A program made the translations under genes and the position numbers. A stretch of DNA of 64,000 nucleotides from Pseudodesulfovibrio indicus (GTDB lineage: Bacteria > Desulfobacterota > Desulfovibrionia > Desulfovibrionales > Desulfovibrionaceae). The notes under the pieces are model-generated. The model was given only the letters and a program-made list of their open reading frames with translations, made no database searches and was not told the DNA's origin. The stretch lies in NCBI RefSeq assembly GCF_001563225.1, contig NZ_CP014206.1:3887486-3951485 (forward strand). The letters are read 5' to 3'. Position 1 is the first letter of the stretch. Every line of letters begins with the position of its first letter. Positions 18,506 through 29,037 of this stretch are shown one piece after another.

Positions 18506-19060
18506 ATGTCCATATTTTCCAAGCTGGTGAAGCCCTACCGCAGGGGCGAGAAGCATTTCGAGCGAGGCCGGGCGGCGGAGTCGCGGGGCGATTTCGGCAA
18601 GGCGCGGGAGTATTTCCTTGAGGGCGCGGCGGCGTTCGACGAGCATTTCGAAGCCGAACCCGTGACGGGCGCGGGGGTTCGGCCTTCGCACCTGGTCATG
18701 GCGGGCGTGTGTTACGTACGCATTGGCCGGGACGAGGACGGGCTGCGGGTGCTTCGGGAGTGCCTGTCGCGCAAGGAGATACCGGACGCGTTTTTGAACG
18801 CGGGCTATGCGGCGGCGCAGCTGGGACGTGCGGATGAGGCGGCGGAGTTGTGGTCCGGGTATCCTTCGTGGGCGGGCCAGCGCGTGGTGGAGCGGGCGCT
18901 GAAGGAGCAGGTCCGGCTGATCCGGTCGGGCGGTGCGGACCTCGGCGCGGCGTGCGAGGCCGTGGCCCGCGCGGTGCAGGAGCAGGACAGGACCAATGCG
19001 CGCGACCGGAATTTCCGCGAGGCGGGCCGCCGGACCTCGGAATTCCGGCAGGGATATTGA
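18506..19060 (+). CDS. TPR-like protein of unknown function
   Basis: 184 residues, no signal peptide. Helix pairs such as GEKHFERGRAAESRGDFGKA, YVRIGRDEDGLRVLRECLSR and FLNAGYAAAQLGRADEAAEL follow the spacing of tetratricopeptide repeats (about residues 14-115), then a charged helical C-terminus. TPRs mediate protein-protein contacts. No partner is apparent; the next gene encodes an exported beta-helix protein. Confidence 0.75.
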   Translation: MSIFSKLVKPYRRGEKHFERGRAAESRGDFGKAREYFLEGAAAFDEHFEAEPVTGAGVRPSHLVMAGVCYVRIGRDEDGLRVLRECLSRKEIPDAFLNAGYAAAQLGRADEAAELWSGYPSWAGQRVVERALKEQVRLIRSGGADLGAACEAVARAVQEQDRTNARDRNFREAGRRTSEFRQGY

Positions 19061-19104
19061 GTCCGGGTTTACAGGCGTCCATCAAAACGGGTAAAGCCAT
19101 ATCC

Positions 19105-20406
19105 ATGAGATACCTAGTTTCTTTCCTGATTCTGGCGCTGCTGTGCACCGCGGCCCCGGCCCTGGCCGTGGAGGGATTGGTCACGGGCACGGGCGACCCG
19201 GCCCAGGATGTGGCCAATGTGCAGGTCGCCTTGGACAAGGGCGGCACGGTCCACCTGCGCGGCACCTTCGACTTCGGAGCCGAGGGGCGGGTCAAGATCA
19301 CCAGGAACGTGCGCATCCTGGGCCAGGCGGACGGCTCGGGCCAACCGCTGACGACCATCAACGGCGGTTCCTGGACCCTGTACGCGCCGCTGCCCCACGA
19401 CGATGCGCCCCCGGCTGGGACCGGGCCGATCATCGCGGTGCGCTCCCTGCATTTTGACGGGGCCAGGGGGACGCCGCTGCATTTCGCCCATGCGGGCGGC
19501 CTGGAGGTCGTGGGCTGCGAGGTGGAGAACGTGATCCCGCAGGAATCGGCCATCGAGTGGAACGACGGCGACAAGCTGTCGGTCCAGGCCGGGATCGTGA
19601 TCGGCAACCGGCTGGTGCATCCCAAGGAGCCGCTCAAGGGCGCGGTAACCGGCACCCTGCTCATCGCCGAGAACCGGTTCTACATGATCAACGACCATCC
19701 GGACATGGTAGCCGGGTTCGGCGTGCTGGCGGACTGGACCACGGGCGCGGAGATGACCGTCCGCGACAACATCGTGACCCGCGCCTCGCGCAACGGCATC
19801 GAGGTCCTGGACAACGCGCTGGACGGCAAGGGCCGGGGGACCATCGTGATCCGGGGCAACCGTATCGCCACGGACGACGAGGGAATCGAGTATCCCCACA
19901 AGTTCGGCCCCAATGGAATAGTCGCAGGTTGGTATTTCGACACCACCGGCGGCGTCGATTTTGGCCGCAACAACCGGATTTCCATCACCGGAAACCGCAT
20001 CGAGGGGCGCGGCGAGAACTCCACGGGGCTGCTGCTCTACGCCAACGACCTGGTCGTCACCTGCAACGACGTGATCATGGCCGGTGGCGACGGCGCGCGC
20101 GGCATCGTCCAGACCGGCTCGCGCGGGTTCTTCGCCAACAACCGGGTGCGCGGCAAGGCCAATTACGCCCTGTACTGCTACCCGTTCGAAGCCCTGTCGG
20201 CCACGGCCAACACCTTCGCCTGGACCGACCTGGGGCTGTTCACCGGGAGCCGGGGCCAGGCGCTGCTGGGCGGCAAGGTCAACGTGGTGGTCGGCAGCGT
20301 TCCGTCGCTTATCGACAAGGGCCAGGGCAACCGCGTGGTGGAAACCGAACCGTGCTCCCTGCCCGAAGCCGACCCCGAGGGCGAATCCTGGGAACCGGCT
20401 GAATAA
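19105..20406 (+). CDS. exported right-handed parallel beta-helix protein
   Basis: 433 residues with signal peptide MRYLVSFLILALLCTAAPALA. The rest consists of short repeated turns typical of a pectate-lyase-like beta-helix: VRILGQADGSG, LLIAENRFYMIND, MTVRDNIVTRASRNGIEVLD, IVIRGNRIATDDEG, ISITGNRIEGRGENSTG, RGFFANNRVRGKANYAL. Such proteins bind or cleave polysaccharides, but I see no certain catalytic residues, so a carbohydrate-related role is only inference. Confidence 0.82.
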   Translation: MRYLVSFLILALLCTAAPALAVEGLVTGTGDPAQDVANVQVALDKGGTVHLRGTFDFGAEGRVKITRNVRILGQADGSGQPLTTINGGSWTLYAPLPHDDAPPAGTGPIIAVRSLHFDGARGTPLHFAHAGGLEVVGCEVENVIPQESAIEWNDGDKLSVQAGIVIGNRLVHPKEPLKGAVTGTLLIAENRFYMINDHPDMVAGFGVLADWTTGAEMTVRDNIVTRASRNGIEVLDNALDGKGRGTIVIRGNRIATDDEGIEYPHKFGPNGIVAGWYFDTTGGVDFGRNNRISITGNRIEGRGENSTGLLLYANDLVVTCNDVIMAGGDGARGIVQTGSRGFFANNRVRGKANYALYCYPFEALSATANTFAWTDLGLFTGSRGQALLGGKVNVVVGSVPSLIDKGQGNRVVETEPCSLPEADPEGESWEPAE

Positions 20407-20440
20407 ACAGTTCGAACAACCCCCAACAAGGAGCGGCGAC

Positions 20441-21007
20441 ATGACGAACCGGATCAACATCGGCAACAGCGCGTTCCTCCTGCCCGCGCCGCAGGTCATC
20501 CTCGGCACCATCCTCGACGGCAAGCCCAACTTCATGGCCATGGCCTGGGTCACGCAGGCCAACTACGAGCCGTGCGTCATGGCCATGGCGGTCAACCAGG
20601 GCCACGCCAGCCATCGGGCCATCATGGAAACGGGCCGGTATTCCATCAACATCCCGTCCGTGGACCTGGTCGCCAAGACCGACTACGCGGGCCTGGTGTC
20701 GGGAAACCGGACGGACAAGTCCGCCCTGTTCGACGTCCACTACGGGGAACTGAAGGACGTCCCGCTCATCCGGGAGTGCCCCCTGGCGCTGGAGCTGCGC
20801 CTGGTGCAACACGTTGCCCTGAGCCACGACACCCTGTTTCTCGGCGAGGTGGCGGCCGCCTGGACCGAGGAGCGGTTCCTGACCGACGGACGGGTGGACG
20901 TGGAAAAGGTCCGCCCCTTCACCCTGACCATGCCGGACAACCGGTACTGGGCGGTGGGCGAACAGGTGGGCCGGGCCTGGCACGAAGGCAAGGCGCTCAA
21001 GAAATAA
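20441..21007 (+). CDS. flavin reductase-like (FMN-binding split-barrel) protein
   Basis: 188-residue protein of the flavin reductase-like domain family, which binds FMN or FAD and includes Desulfovibrio flavoredoxin. Starts MTNRINIGNSAFLLPAPQVI with AAGGAG 7 bases upstream. Family features: PAPQVILGTILDGKPNFMAM, WVTQANYEPCVMAMAVN, RYSINIPSVDLV and SGNRTDKSALF. Probably a cytoplasmic flavin-dependent oxidoreductase; the electron partner is unknown. Confidence 0.85.
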   Translation: MTNRINIGNSAFLLPAPQVILGTILDGKPNFMAMAWVTQANYEPCVMAMAVNQGHASHRAIMETGRYSINIPSVDLVAKTDYAGLVSGNRTDKSALFDVHYGELKDVPLIRECPLALELRLVQHVALSHDTLFLGEVAAAWTEERFLTDGRVDVEKVRPFTLTMPDNRYWAVGEQVGRAWHEGKALKK

Positions 21008-21058
21008 TCAGCAAATCGAACGGGCTGTGCGCCTTTACCGGAAATATCCGGGCGAGTG

Positions 21059-21087
21059 TTGACAGCCCCCATCCTTCTCTGTATTTA
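21059..21087 (+). promoter_or_regulatory. promoter of the DUF2325 gene
   Basis: TTGACA (21059-21064), 17-base spacer, TATTTA (21082-21087). A Fur-box-like sequence begins immediately after the -10 box. Confidence 0.7.
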
Positions 21088-21088
21088 T

Positions 21089-21109
21089 TGATAACGATTT
21101 TCAATTTCA
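21089..21109 (+). promoter_or_regulatory. Fur-box-like operator
   Basis: GATAACGATTTTCAATTTC (21090-21108) fits the Fur consensus GATAATGATAATCATTATC at most positions of the left and central hexamers. Sitting over the transcription start of the DUF2325 gene, it would block transcription when Fur is loaded with iron. Confidence 0.6.
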
Positions 21110-21127
21110 ACAAGAGAGAGGACCATC

Positions 21128-21409
21128 ATGTGCGCAGCACTCATCGGCGGAATGGACAGGCTGAAACAGGAATACGTGACCGAAGCCAAGCGCAACGGGA
21201 TCAAGCTCAAGCACTTCACCGGCAAGGAGCGGAAGATTTCCAAGGCGTTGGGCGAGGTGGACTTCGTGGTCATGTTCACCAACAAGGTGTCCCACAAGGC
21301 CCGCAAGGACGTGCTCGACGCCCTGCGCGGCAAGGATGTGCCGGTCTACATGCACCACTCCTGCGGCGTCTCCACCCTGCGCAGGCAGCTGGACGAGGTG
21401 GTCGGCTAG
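21128..21409 (+). CDS. DUF2325 protein, probably iron-regulated
   Basis: 93 residues, DUF2325 family: MCAALIGGMDRLKQEYVTEA, FVVMFTNKVSHKAR, and the CGVSTLRRQLDE end. Cysteines at Cys2 and in HHSCGVS may bind metal. GAGAGAGG precedes the ATG. The promoter carries a Fur-box-like sequence, so expression in iron starvation is predicted. The stop overlaps the convergent cheV stop. The biochemical role of DUF2325 is not known to me. Confidence 0.82.
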   Translation: MCAALIGGMDRLKQEYVTEAKRNGIKLKHFTGKERKISKALGEVDFVVMFTNKVSHKARKDVLDALRGKDVPVYMHHSCGVSTLRRQLDEVVG

Positions 21410-22359
21410 CCCTGTCCCCGATCCCAGCTGCGGATCAGGTTGATGACCTTGCCCGTCAGGCCGTGGAATTCGGGCTTGGTCACCTGCTCGTCGGCCATGA
21501 CCGCCTTGCCCTTGTGGATGACGGACTTGGAGATGAGCGAGGAGAACAGTACCACGGGAAGGACCTTGAGGACCGGGTCCTCCTTGATGCGCCGGGTCAG
21601 GGTGTAGCCGTCCATCTGCGGCATCTCCACGTCCGAGACCACGGCGTCCAGAAAGTCCAGCGGGCTCTTGCCCTCGGTCTCGGCGGCTTTCTTGATCCGC
21701 TCCAGGAAATTCCACGCCTCGGCCCCGTCGCGGGCCATGGAGACCTCGAAGTTGGCCTCCGAGAAATTGCGCTGCAGGAGCTGCCGGACCGAGGTCGAGT
21801 CGTCGGCCACCAGCGCCCGGTAGCGCTCTTCGGAGACCAGGGTGGTCAGGTTCGCCTGGGTCTGCCCGGACTCGTCCAGGTCGGCCAGCACCTGCTCCAG
21901 ATCCAACATCAGCACGAAATGCTCATGAATCTTGATGGTCCCGGTGATGCAGTTGGTGTCCATGGTGGAAAAATATTTGTTGGGCGGCTCCACGTCGGCC
22001 CAGTTGACCCGGTGAATCTGGGTCACGCCCGAGACCAGGAACCCGGTGATCATGCCGTTGAACTCGGTGACGATGATCGGCTCGTTGACGTCCTTGGCGC
22101 GCTCCATGTCCAGCCAGACCGACAGGTCCACCACCGGCAGGATCAAATCGCGCAGGGGAATGGTCCCCAGAAAGCTGGGATGGGCCGCGGCCTCGGAACC
22201 CTCCAGCCCTTCGGGGGCCTCCACCACCTCCAGGACCTTGGCCACGTTGACGCCGAAATAATGGTTCTCAACCCCGGAAGGCGTCATCTCGTTGACGAAG
22301 AACTCAATTATTTCAAGCTCATTGGTGCCGGTTTCGAGCAAAATATCGGTCTGGCTCAT
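21406..22359 (-). CDS. cheV: chemotaxis coupling protein CheV
   Basis: 317 residues: a CheW-like coupling domain (about 1-165, with YFGVNVAKVLEVVE and GTIPLRDLILPVVDLSVWL) fused to a response-regulator receiver domain (about 180-310). The receiver has VADDSTS at the acidic pocket, phospho-acceptor Asp in DAVVSDVEMPQMDG, and the conserved VVLFSSL and KPEF (Lys) positions. CheV links receptors to CheA and adapts signalling through phosphorylation. The start at 22359 follows GGAGGG. No other chemotaxis gene is close by. Confidence 0.93.
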   Translation of the reverse strand: MSQTDILLETGTNELEIIEFFVNEMTPSGVENHYFGVNVAKVLEVVEAPEGLEGSEAAAHPSFLGTIPLRDLILPVVDLSVWLDMERAKDVNEPIIVTEFNGMITGFLVSGVTQIHRVNWADVEPPNKYFSTMDTNCITGTIKIHEHFVLMLDLEQVLADLDESGQTQANLTTLVSEERYRALVADDSTSVRQLLQRNFSEANFEVSMARDGAEAWNFLERIKKAAETEGKSPLDFLDAVVSDVEMPQMDGYTLTRRIKEDPVLKVLPVVLFSSLISKSVIHKGKAVMADEQVTKPEFHGLTGKVINLIRSWDRGQG

Positions 22360-22452
22360 GCTTCCCTCCTTCCAGTGCTTTCTGCAGCCATCACGGTACT
22401 TAGCACGCCCAGTCCTATTAGATGAATGATTTTCTTGCCCAAGCCGCCGCAC

Positions 22453-22485
22453 AAAAAAGGGACGCCTCGGCTCGCGAGACGTCCC
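22453..22485 (-). terminator. terminator of the neuB-like operon
   Basis: GGGACGCCTCG (22459-22469) and CGAGACGTCCC (22475-22485) pair with one mismatch; read on the minus strand the hairpin is followed by TTTTTT. Confidence 0.85.
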
Positions 22486-22508
22486 GGTAATTCGTCGGGC
22501 CTCCGGGT

Positions 22509-23600
22509 TCAGGAGGACGCCGCATCGGCGCAGACCGCTTCGGGAGTGCGCAGGGCATCCCACTGCACCGGCTCCTCGTGTTTGACGGAGCGGCTCAGGG
22601 TGGAGCCCAGGACCTCGTCCCAGTGGACCGGGGAGACGCCCGCGCGCGGGCAGCGGGTGGTCAGGTCGGCCTCGGTCAGCACGTGGCCCGCAGGCAGGTC
22701 GCGGGAGAAGACGATGCACTTGCGCAGCTTCTTGGCCGCGGCCTGCTCGTCCGGAAAGACCACCTTGCCCTTGACCTGCACGGCCTTCTCCACCTCGCGG
22801 ATCATGGTCACCATGGCGGCCAGCTCGTGCGGCTCCAGGGATGCCTGGTGGTCCGTGCCTTTGAGGGTCTTGTCCAGGGTGAAGTGGCGCTCCACCACGC
22901 ACGCGCCCAGGGCTGCGGCGGCCACGCTGGGACCGATGCCCTTCTCGTGGCCGGAGTAGCCCACCGGCAGCCCATAGCGTTCGCGCAGCGCGTCCATGAC
23001 CGGCAGGCCGATCTGCTCCTCGGGGCAGGGGTAGGTGGAGTTGCAGTGCAGCAGCACCACGTCGTCGTGGAAGGCGCGGATCTCGCCCAGGGCCACGTCG
23101 ATGTCCTCCAGCCCGCTCATGCCGGTGGACAGGATGATCGGAATTCCGGCGCGGGCGTACTTGCGCACCAAGGGGACGTTGACCAGCTCGGCCGAGCTGA
23201 TCTTGAGCAGCTCCACGTCCAGGTCCAGGATCTGCGTCAGGCTGGGATCGTCCCAGGCCGAGGCGAAAAAGACCAGCCCGCGCGCCTCGCTGTACGCCTT
23301 GAGCTCGGCCATCTGCCCGATGGGCAGCTCCAGGGCGGAGCGGTGCTCGCCGTAGGTCGGACCGAAACTGTTGGGGCCGGTGTAGGGCGCAGCCCTGCCC
23401 GCGCGGGTCAGCAGCGCCTCGTTGTCCCGTTTCTGGAACTTGACCGCCTGGACTCCGGCCGCGGCGGCCTCGTCGATCATCCGCTTGGCCATCTCGAACT
23501 CGCCCTGGTGGTTGTTGGCGATTTCGGCGACCACGAAGCAGGGATGCCCCTTGCCGATGGTGATGCCTGAACGCAATGTGACGGATTGGATCGGTTTCAT
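22509..23600 (-). CDS. neuB: NeuB-family sialic/nonulosonic acid synthase
   Basis: 363 residues. The N-terminal TIM barrel (about 1-280) contains the NeuB signatures FVVAEIANNHQGEFEMAKRM, VQAVKFQKRDNEALLTR, SSAELVNVPLV, ILSTGMS, LHCNSTYPCPEE and GYSGHEKGI; a SAF (antifreeze-like) domain closes the C-terminus (SRDLPAGHVLTEADLTTRCP). The enzyme condenses a hexose derivative with phosphoenolpyruvate to make a nine-carbon acid (Neu5Ac, legionaminic or pseudaminic acid). No cytidylyltransferase is adjacent. The gene begins one base after the winged-helix gene stop. Confidence 0.92.
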   Translation of the reverse strand: MKPIQSVTLRSGITIGKGHPCFVVAEIANNHQGEFEMAKRMIDEAAAAGVQAVKFQKRDNEALLTRAGRAAPYTGPNSFGPTYGEHRSALELPIGQMAELKAYSEARGLVFFASAWDDPSLTQILDLDVELLKISSAELVNVPLVRKYARAGIPIILSTGMSGLEDIDVALGEIRAFHDDVVLLHCNSTYPCPEEQIGLPVMDALRERYGLPVGYSGHEKGIGPSVAAAALGACVVERHFTLDKTLKGTDHQASLEPHELAAMVTMIREVEKAVQVKGKVVFPDEQAAAKKLRKCIVFSRDLPAGHVLTEADLTTRCPRAGVSPVHWDEVLGSTLSRSVKHEEPVQWDALRTPEAVCADAASS

Positions 23601-23601
23601 A

Positions 23602-24249
23602 TCAGAATCTCACGATTTGGAATCCACGCCTGTCGGCATAGGGCTTGAGCTGCTCGTATATCTCGCCCTGCTTGCCGAAGGAGGTGATGACCACGGCGTC
23701 GCAATCGACCTGGCCCAGGACATGCGGCGCGGAGACCACATGGCCGTGGAAAAGCTGCCCTTGCTTGCGGGTGTCGTTGTCCAGCAGGGCCATGATCTTG
23801 AAGGACGTCCCCCTGATGGCGGACAGCACCACCTCGCAGGTCTCGGACGCGCCGAAGAGCGCCAGGTCCCGGCTCCCCTCGACCTCCAGCTGTTGCAGCT
23901 TGTCCAGCACGAACGCCTTGATGGTGGAATACAGCCGGACCGTCTCCGAGGAATAGTCCGAGAACATCCGGCGGCGGGACCGGCGTCCCTGCTCGGTGAG
24001 GGCGTAGTTGTAGCTCTTCCCGTTCACCGGGAGGAACTCCACCAGCCCTTCCTGCTGCAACTGCTTGAGATATTGGTTGACCATGGCGCCCGACAGGTTC
24101 AGCCTGCGCCCCAGCTCGAACTGGGAGAGGCTGGAATCCCGGGACAGCGCGTCCAGGATCGCCAGGACGCGGGTGCTCTTGCTCGGCTTGAGATAGCACC
24201 CGTTGGTTATCAGCATCCCGGTCACCATGTTTTCGGCATTTCCAGACAT
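23602..24249 (-). CDS. winged-helix regulator-like protein with nucleotide-sugar-type Rossmann tail
   Basis: 215 residues. Residues ~25-95 are a winged helix-turn-helix (STRVLAILDALSRDSSLSQF, ELGRRLNLSGAMVNQYLKQL, wing ... YNYALTEQGRRSRRRM). The C-terminal ~100 residues (LALFGASETCEVVLSAIRGT, IMALLDNDTRKQGQLFHGH, DAVVITSF) look like a CoA-binding/PglD N-terminal Rossmann segment. Such fusions occur beside glycan genes, and the coupling to neuB suggests a regulator or adaptor for surface-sugar synthesis. Confidence 0.8.
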   Translation of the reverse strand: MSGNAENMVTGMLITNGCYLKPSKSTRVLAILDALSRDSSLSQFELGRRLNLSGAMVNQYLKQLQQEGLVEFLPVNGKSYNYALTEQGRRSRRRMFSDYSSETVRLYSTIKAFVLDKLQQLEVEGSRDLALFGASETCEVVLSAIRGTSFKIMALLDNDTRKQGQLFHGHVVSAPHVLGQVDCDAVVITSFGKQGEIYEQLKPYADRRGFQIVRF

Positions 24250-24736
24250 CTGCTCGCCTCGGTCATTCGCTCGGTCAATGATTCATTCGCCCGCAGTGGG
24301 ACCGGTTCTGCCGGATCGTCCACCTTAGGCACGGCCCATACCCCTGTCAACTCGGCGTTCCGCAGGAAATCTCCGACTTTTCGTCCTTCCTTCCCGGCCC
24401 CCTCGCCGCCGTTCGATCATTAACTTACCGAACAATTTCTGTCCACGGGGCAATGTTTACCGCCGAAGCGGGGGTGCCCGGGATCATGCAAGGAATCTGC
24501 CAGCGGCCCGCCCCGGACGGCGAGGACCGGCGGCGGACGCCAACCCGCCGTCTTCGCAGCGGATATTCACCCGCTCCACCCCGATGACGGAGAAGGGCCC
24601 AAACCGGCAATCCGTGCCGATTCCGGGCCGACGAATCGATCCGCACCGTTTGAAACAAGCCATATTGACCCCGTGACCCGCCTATTATACCTTCAGCGGG
24701 CAATTTCGACACCAAACCCCTGCAAAGGAACCCCCG
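24250..24736. other. 487-base intergenic region with divergent promoters
   Basis: No gene seen. It separates the minus-strand winged-helix/neuB unit from the plus-strand acyl-CoA synthetase. A minus-strand promoter lies at 24322-24350. On the plus strand TATTAT (24683-24688) is a possible -10 box but no well-placed -35 box stands out. Confidence 0.55.
24322..24350 (-). promoter_or_regulatory. promoter of the winged-helix/neuB operon
   Basis: Minus strand: TTGACA (24350-24345), 17-base spacer, TAAGGT (24327-24322). The start codon lies about 65 bases downstream of the predicted transcription start. Confidence 0.5.
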
Positions 24737-26473
<1,737 letters not shown>

Positions 26474-26818
26474 CCGCCGGAAATCCGAACCGAACCGAGA
26501 GGCCGGTCCCGACTACGGGACCGGCCTTTTTTGGTGCCCCGAAACGGCCTAACATCCTCTCCCTTTTAGGAAATACCCCGATGCAGGGCCAACCGGCGCG
26601 CCCGATTTATCACATTAATGAAAAATTTCCTTTGTCAAAAAAAATATTTTGAAGATTTTTCGACCGAATTTTTTCAAGAACGGCGCAATTTATTCAACCA
26701 TACCACCCGATTTGCAAAAATGTACTACGCAAAACCGCTTCCTCTCACCATGGTTTTGGTGTATGAATCAACTCTGTTTTTTCTTCAGCAACCATAATTC
26801 CTATTGAGAGGAGGAGTA
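26474..26818. other. AT-rich leader of the liv operon
   Basis: After the fadD terminator the sequence turns strongly AT-rich (roughly 26605-26790, with runs of A and T such as AAAAAAAATATTTTG). It probably contains the livK promoter and UP-like or regulator-binding sequence, but no single pair of boxes is convincing. Confidence 0.6.
26500..26532 (+). terminator. fadD terminator
   Basis: Perfect stem AGGCCGGTCCC (26500-26510) / GGGACCGGCCT (26517-26527), loop GACTAC, then a T run. Confidence 0.92.
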
Positions 26819-27994
26819 ATGAAACTGAATTTGCGCAAAATGGGCCTGGTGGCCCTGGCTTTCGTGCTGAGCACCATGATGGTCATCCCGGCCCTGGCCG
26901 CCGACACCATCAAGATCGGCTTCAACCTTCCGCTGACCGGCGACATCCCCGAGGTGGGCGACGGTTCCAAGAAGGCCGCCGAGATGTACCTCAAGGACAT
27001 CAATGACGCCGGCGGCGTCGAGGTCGGCGGTCAGAAGTACATGCTCGAATTCGTCTACATGGACAACGAGTCCAAGGCCGAATCCGCCGTCAACGCCGCT
27101 CTGAAGCTCATCGAGCAGGAAGAAGTCGTGGCCATCATCGGCCCCAACTCCTCCAAGCAGGCCGTGCCCGCCGGTGGTACCTGCAACGATAACCGCACCC
27201 CGATGATCACCCCGTGGTCCACCAACCCCGACACCACCAAGGATCGCCCCTGGGTCTTCCGCGCCGCCTTCCTGGATCCGTTCCAGGGCCCGGTTGCCGC
27301 CGACTTCGCCGCCGCCAAGTTCGGCGCCAAGACCGCTGCGGTCATCTTCGACGTCTCCAACGACTACTCCAAGGGCCTGGCCGAGATCTTCAAGGCCGCC
27401 TGGGAAGCCAAGGGCCTCGGCCCGGTCGTGGCCTTCGAGTCCCACGGCACCAAGGACCAGGACTTCTCCGCCCAGCTGACCACCGTCATCAAGGGCAACC
27501 CGGACTTCATCTTCGTTCCCGACAACTACAACCAGGTCGCTCTGATCGTGCAGCAGGCGCGTGACCTCGGCTACACCGGTCCCTTCATGGGCTCCGACGC
27601 CTGGGGTACCCCCGACCTGATCAAGCTCTGCGGCGAGCAGTGCTACGGCAACTTCTTCTCCACCCACTACGCCGCCGCCGGCGCCACGGGTGCCACCAAG
27701 GTCTTCATCGACCGTTACGAGAAGGCCTACGGCGCCACCCCCGCCGACTACGCCGCTCTGACCTGGGACTCCATCGGCCTGCTGATCCAGGGCATCCAGA
27801 ACGCGGGCAAGGTTGACTCCAACCCGCGCAAGGAGCGCCAGCTGATCCGTGACGGCCTGGCCGCCATCAAGTCCTTCGACGGTATCACCGGCAAGTCCAA
27901 GTTCGACGAACAGGGCGACCCGATCAAGTGCGCCGTCGTGGTCAAGATCTCCGACCAGGGCGAGTTCGTCTTCGAGCAGTCCGTCTGCCCGTAA
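26819..27994 (+). CDS. livK: branched-chain amino acid ABC transporter, substrate-binding protein
   Basis: 391-residue periplasmic protein (type I fold). Signal peptide to ALAA near residue 27; mature start DTIKIGFNLPLTGDIPEVG. Family features: KLIEQEEVVAIIGPNSSKQA, NRTPMITPWSTNPD, FDVSNDYSKGLAEIF, and GSDAWGTPDLIK. GGAGGAG precedes the ATG. It is first in livK-H-M-G-F and is separated from livH by a terminator-like hairpin, which should give binding protein in excess. Ligand probably leucine/isoleucine/valine or a related amino acid. Confidence 0.95.
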   Translation: MKLNLRKMGLVALAFVLSTMMVIPALAADTIKIGFNLPLTGDIPEVGDGSKKAAEMYLKDINDAGGVEVGGQKYMLEFVYMDNESKAESAVNAALKLIEQEEVVAIIGPNSSKQAVPAGGTCNDNRTPMITPWSTNPDTTKDRPWVFRAAFLDPFQGPVAADFAAAKFGAKTAAVIFDVSNDYSKGLAEIFKAAWEAKGLGPVVAFESHGTKDQDFSAQLTTVIKGNPDFIFVPDNYNQVALIVQQARDLGYTGPFMGSDAWGTPDLIKLCGEQCYGNFFSTHYAAAGATGATKVFIDRYEKAYGATPADYAALTWDSIGLLIQGIQNAGKVDSNPRKERQLIRDGLAAIKSFDGITGKSKFDEQGDPIKCAVVVKISDQGEFVFEQSVCP

Positions 27995-28018
27995 GTCGTC
28001 GCATAGTTAAGCTTAGGT

Positions 28019-28047
28019 GAGCGGGGGCCAACGGCCCCCGCTCTTTT
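28019..28047 (+). terminator. attenuator between livK and livH
   Basis: Perfect 11-bp stem GAGCGGGGGCC (28019-28029) / GGCCCCCGCTC (28033-28043), loop AAC, then TTTT. Confidence 0.88.
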
Positions 28048-28112
28048 ATACCCGCACCGGGCCGACGGGATATACCGGCCCAAAGCCAACGATTTTTCCC
28101 AGGAAGGCTATC

Positions 28113-29024
28113 GTGGACTTCATCATTCAGAACATCATCAACGCCCTGCAGTGGGGAAGCTTCTACGCGCTCATCGCGTTGGGCTACACCCTGGTGTACG
28201 GCGTGCTCCGCCTGATCAACTTCGCCCATGGCGACATCTTCATGGTCGGTGCCTACATCGCATTTTTCGTGGCCGGATTCCTGCTCGGCCCCGCGCTCGG
28301 TCTGTCACCCTTTGCGACATTCCTGTTCGCGGTCCCGCTGACCATGTTCCTGACCGCCTGCGTGGGCGTCACCCTGGAGCGCATCGCCTACCGGCCGCTC
28401 AGGCGCAAGGGCGCGCACCGGCTCTACGTGGTCATCACCGCGCTCATGTGCGGCCTGATCCTCGAGTACTCCAACCTGGCCGTCCTGGGCGCCAGCCGCC
28501 TGAAGTTCCCCGAACTCGTCGAAAAGGCCATCTGGAACATCAACGGCGTGACCCTGACCAACCTCAAGGTCATCGTCATCGTCGCCGCCATCGCCGTCTT
28601 CGCCTTCCTCAACTTCATCGTCACCAGGACCAAGATCGGCATGGCCATGCGCGGCATCTCCTACGACAAGTTCGCCATCCCGCTCATGGGCATCCCCATC
28701 GACCAGATCATCGTCTTCACCTTCATCCTCGGTTCCGGCTTCGCCGGGCTGGCAGGGCTGCTCTTCGCCATGTCCTACCCGGTCCTCGAACCCTTCATGG
28801 GCATGATCATCGGCTGGAAGGCGTTCATCGCGGCGGTTGTCGGCGGCATCGGCGACATCCGGGGCGCGTTCTACGGCGGCTTCCTCCTCGGTTTCATCGA
28901 GGTCGGCGTGGTCACCGTGTTCCCCTCCACCTACCGCGACCTGTTTGCCTTCACCATCCTGCTGATCATCCTGTGGATGAAGCCGACTGGATTGTTCGGC
29001 ATGCCGCAATCCACCAAGATCTAG
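28113..29024 (+). CDS. livH: branched-chain amino acid ABC transporter permease LivH
   Basis: 303-residue inner-membrane permease with about eight helices. The GTG at 28113 is the start: AGGAAGG is 5 bases upstream and the product opens VDFIIQNIINALQWGSFYAL. Signatures include GYTLVYGVLRLINFAHGDIF, LERIAYRPLRRKGAHRL, and the EAA-like GWKAFIAAVVGGIGDIRGA loop that contacts the ATPases. Confidence 0.95.
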   Translation: MDFIIQNIINALQWGSFYALIALGYTLVYGVLRLINFAHGDIFMVGAYIAFFVAGFLLGPALGLSPFATFLFAVPLTMFLTACVGVTLERIAYRPLRRKGAHRLYVVITALMCGLILEYSNLAVLGASRLKFPELVEKAIWNINGVTLTNLKVIVIVAAIAVFAFLNFIVTRTKIGMAMRGISYDKFAIPLMGIPIDQIIVFTFILGSGFAGLAGLLFAMSYPVLEPFMGMIIGWKAFIAAVVGGIGDIRGAFYGGFLLGFIEVGVVTVFPSTYRDLFAFTILLIILWMKPTGLFGMPQSTKI

Positions 29025-29037
29025 TTGGGAGAACAAG

